Assembly: GCA_021805955.1 (NCBI GenBank)
Contig: JAJZDO010000175.1
Location: 1-7,882, forward strand
Length of the DNA stretch: 7,882 nucleotides
Origin: Acidobacteriota bacterium
Lineage (GTDB): Bacteria > Acidobacteriota > Terriglobia > Terriglobales > Acidobacteriaceae
Reading direction: 5' to 3'
A program made the translations under genes and the position numbers. Shown here piece by piece: positions 7,345 through 7,882 of this stretch. The first letter of the stretch is position 1. Each line of letters opens with the position of its first letter. The notes beneath the pieces are model-generated. The model worked only from the letters and a program-made list of their open reading frames with translations. It was not told the DNA's origin and did no database searches.

Positions 7345-7712
7345 CACAAGGTGTGCAAATATACCAGCAGATCGTGTAACTGGGCATCATCGATCGGCAC
7401 CGGTTGCATCATTTCATGTCCGTAGAGAATGGTTTGGGTGATCCTGGCATCCGTTGGCGGCGCGCCTGAGGGCATCGCTTGCAGCTTCGTCAGCGCCTGT
7501 AACCCAGGCCCGTGTTTTCCCCGTGTCGTCGTTGGATAATGGCAGCGCGCACACTTGGCCTGAAAGACCGCTGCGCCACGCGCTTCCTGTGGCGTAAACT
7601 CAGAGGCTGGTTTGGAGGGTGGCAACGGCTTGCAACCTGCCAGCATCAGCCCCGAACCGACCAGCAGGCAAGTTACCGGTAACCAGCGGCTGCTTCTGCT
7701 GTTTCGCGCCAT
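7344..7712 (-). CDS. Monohaem cytochrome c, predicted lipoprotein
   Basis: A class I-type cytochrome c of 122 residues that should carry electrons outside the cytoplasmic membrane. A basic start (ARNSRSSRW) and a hydrophobic stretch lead to the lipobox LAGC, with lipidated C27. After a Pro-rich linker the haem motif CARCH lies at 54-58, supplying the two thioether cysteines and His58 as an axial ligand. HGPGL (67-71) resembles the usual G-P-x-L turn. The pair M101-M102 in GHEMMQPVP supplies the expected second, methionine ligand, and the chain ends in a helix DAQLHDLLVYLHTL. Only one CXXCH is present. The ATG at 7712 is preferred because GAGAG precedes it by 5 nt; an in-frame GTG at 7718 would add two residues. 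It starts 32 bp after the carboxypeptidase stop and is coupled to the next gene, so all three probably share a transcript. The redox partner is not visible here. Confidence 0.88.
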   Translation of the reverse strand: MARNSRSSRWLPVTCLLVGSGLMLAGCKPLPPSKPASEFTPQEARGAAVFQAKCARCHYPTTTRGKHGPGLQALTKLQAMPSGAPPTDARITQTILYGHEMMQPVPIDDAQLHDLLVYLHTL

Positions 7713-7717
7713 CTTCA

Positions 7718-7722
7718 CTCTC
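7718..7722 (-). promoter_or_regulatory. Ribosome binding site of the cytochrome c gene
   Basis: On the - strand GAGAG lies 5 nt before the ATG at 7712. It overlaps the alternative GTG start at 7718, which itself has no good site before it. This favours the ATG. Confidence 0.55.
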
Positions 7723-7744
7723 TAATTCTAACGTGCGTTGGAAC

Positions 7745-7882
7745 TCACTCAGCCGCGGCAACCGCCAGGCAGATTTTGTCCATCGCAGCCGTAGTTGCGT
7801 GTGAGTGCGTCTCCCCCGGCAGATGCCCATTTACCAGGATCGAAAAGATAATCGTTCGTCCGCTTACTGCCTTTAGATAGCC
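7745..7882 (-). CDS. dacB: C-terminal end of D-alanyl-D-alanine carboxypeptidase/PBP4-type protein (partial)
   Basis: The frame is open from the right edge of the window to a TGA at 7747-7745 and gives the last 45 residues of a protein. They read AVSGRTIIFSILVNGH followed by a helix-forming tail ending in AAMDKICLAVAAAE. In peptidase S13 (PBP4, DacB) proteins the final strand after the KTG motif has this form: a small-residue-Gly-Arg turn, then a strand of the type FSILVN, then a C-terminal helix carrying a D-x-I-C-like segment. The family cleaves the terminal D-Ala of peptidoglycan peptides, or cross-links, in the periplasm. The catalytic SxxK, SxN and KTG motifs lie outside the window, so activity cannot be judged. 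Other penicillin-recognising enzymes are possible but fit less well. The gene sits 32 bp upstream of the cytochrome c gene in the same direction, with no terminator between, and is probably the first visible gene of that operon. Confidence 0.72.
   Translation of the reverse strand, partial: GYLKAVSGRTIIFSILVNGHLPGETHSHATTAAMDKICLAVAAAE

Noticed and set aside
2706..7747. A single novel multi-gene system built from the RDD, LptD, cytochrome and carboxypeptidase genes
   Set aside because: The genes belong to separate, partly convergent transcripts and to known families. Nothing in the sequence ties them into one system.
7600..7830. A 76-codon - strand frame across the carboxypeptidase end and the cytochrome start
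   Set aside because: It overlaps two better-supported genes in another frame and is Arg-rich, with no motif.

Overview
This window reads as ordinary chromosomal DNA of a Gram-negative bacterium with an outer membrane. It is most likely an acidobacterium of the Terriglobia/Acidobacteriaceae type. The support is a moderately high GC content, an LptD outer-membrane assembly protein, an RDD membrane protein with a long low-complexity N-terminal extension of a kind I associate with that group, and a small lipoprotein cytochrome c beside a four-helix membrane protein. The taxonomic call comes from recalled family patterns, not from a search. I see no tRNA, rRNA, insertion sequence, CRISPR array or phage gene, and the real genes account for almost all of the window.

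Layout. Positions 33-63 hold a strong intrinsic terminator that closes a gene lying upstream of the window. On the + strand follow a soluble pyridine nucleotide transhydrogenase (sthA, 202-1608) and a divergent ROK-family sugar-kinase-like protein (1685-2614). The second gene has its own plausible promoter between the two. The ROK gene converges on a - strand RDD-domain membrane protein (2706-4199). The RDD gene is divergently arranged with lptD (4269-6824, +), the two starts being separated by only 69 bp. lptD in turn converges on a - strand cluster. In transcription order this cluster is the 3' end of a D-alanyl-D-alanine carboxypeptidase/PBP4-type gene (7882-7745, cut by the window edge), a monohaem cytochrome c lipoprotein (7712-7344) and a 132-residue four-helix membrane protein (7333-6935). 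The cytochrome stop codon lies inside the ribosome binding site of the last gene, so those two are probably translationally coupled.

How the genes fit together. There are two loose themes. One is redox and carbon metabolism: NADPH/NADH balancing by SthA, a possible sugar kinase or sugar sensor, and a periplasm-facing cytochrome c. The other is the cell envelope: LptD for lipopolysaccharide insertion, the carboxypeptidase for peptidoglycan, and membrane proteins of unknown role. Nothing shows that they form one pathway.

I did not find a clear new system. The best leads are the ROK protein, which keeps its sugar-side residues but has lost the N-terminal ATP-phosphate motif and swaps a zinc cysteine for histidine; the LptD that lacks the first of the four conserved cysteines; and the coupled cytochrome c and four-helix protein pair. 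Long antisense open frames inside sthA, the ROK gene and lptD look like GC-driven shadows.
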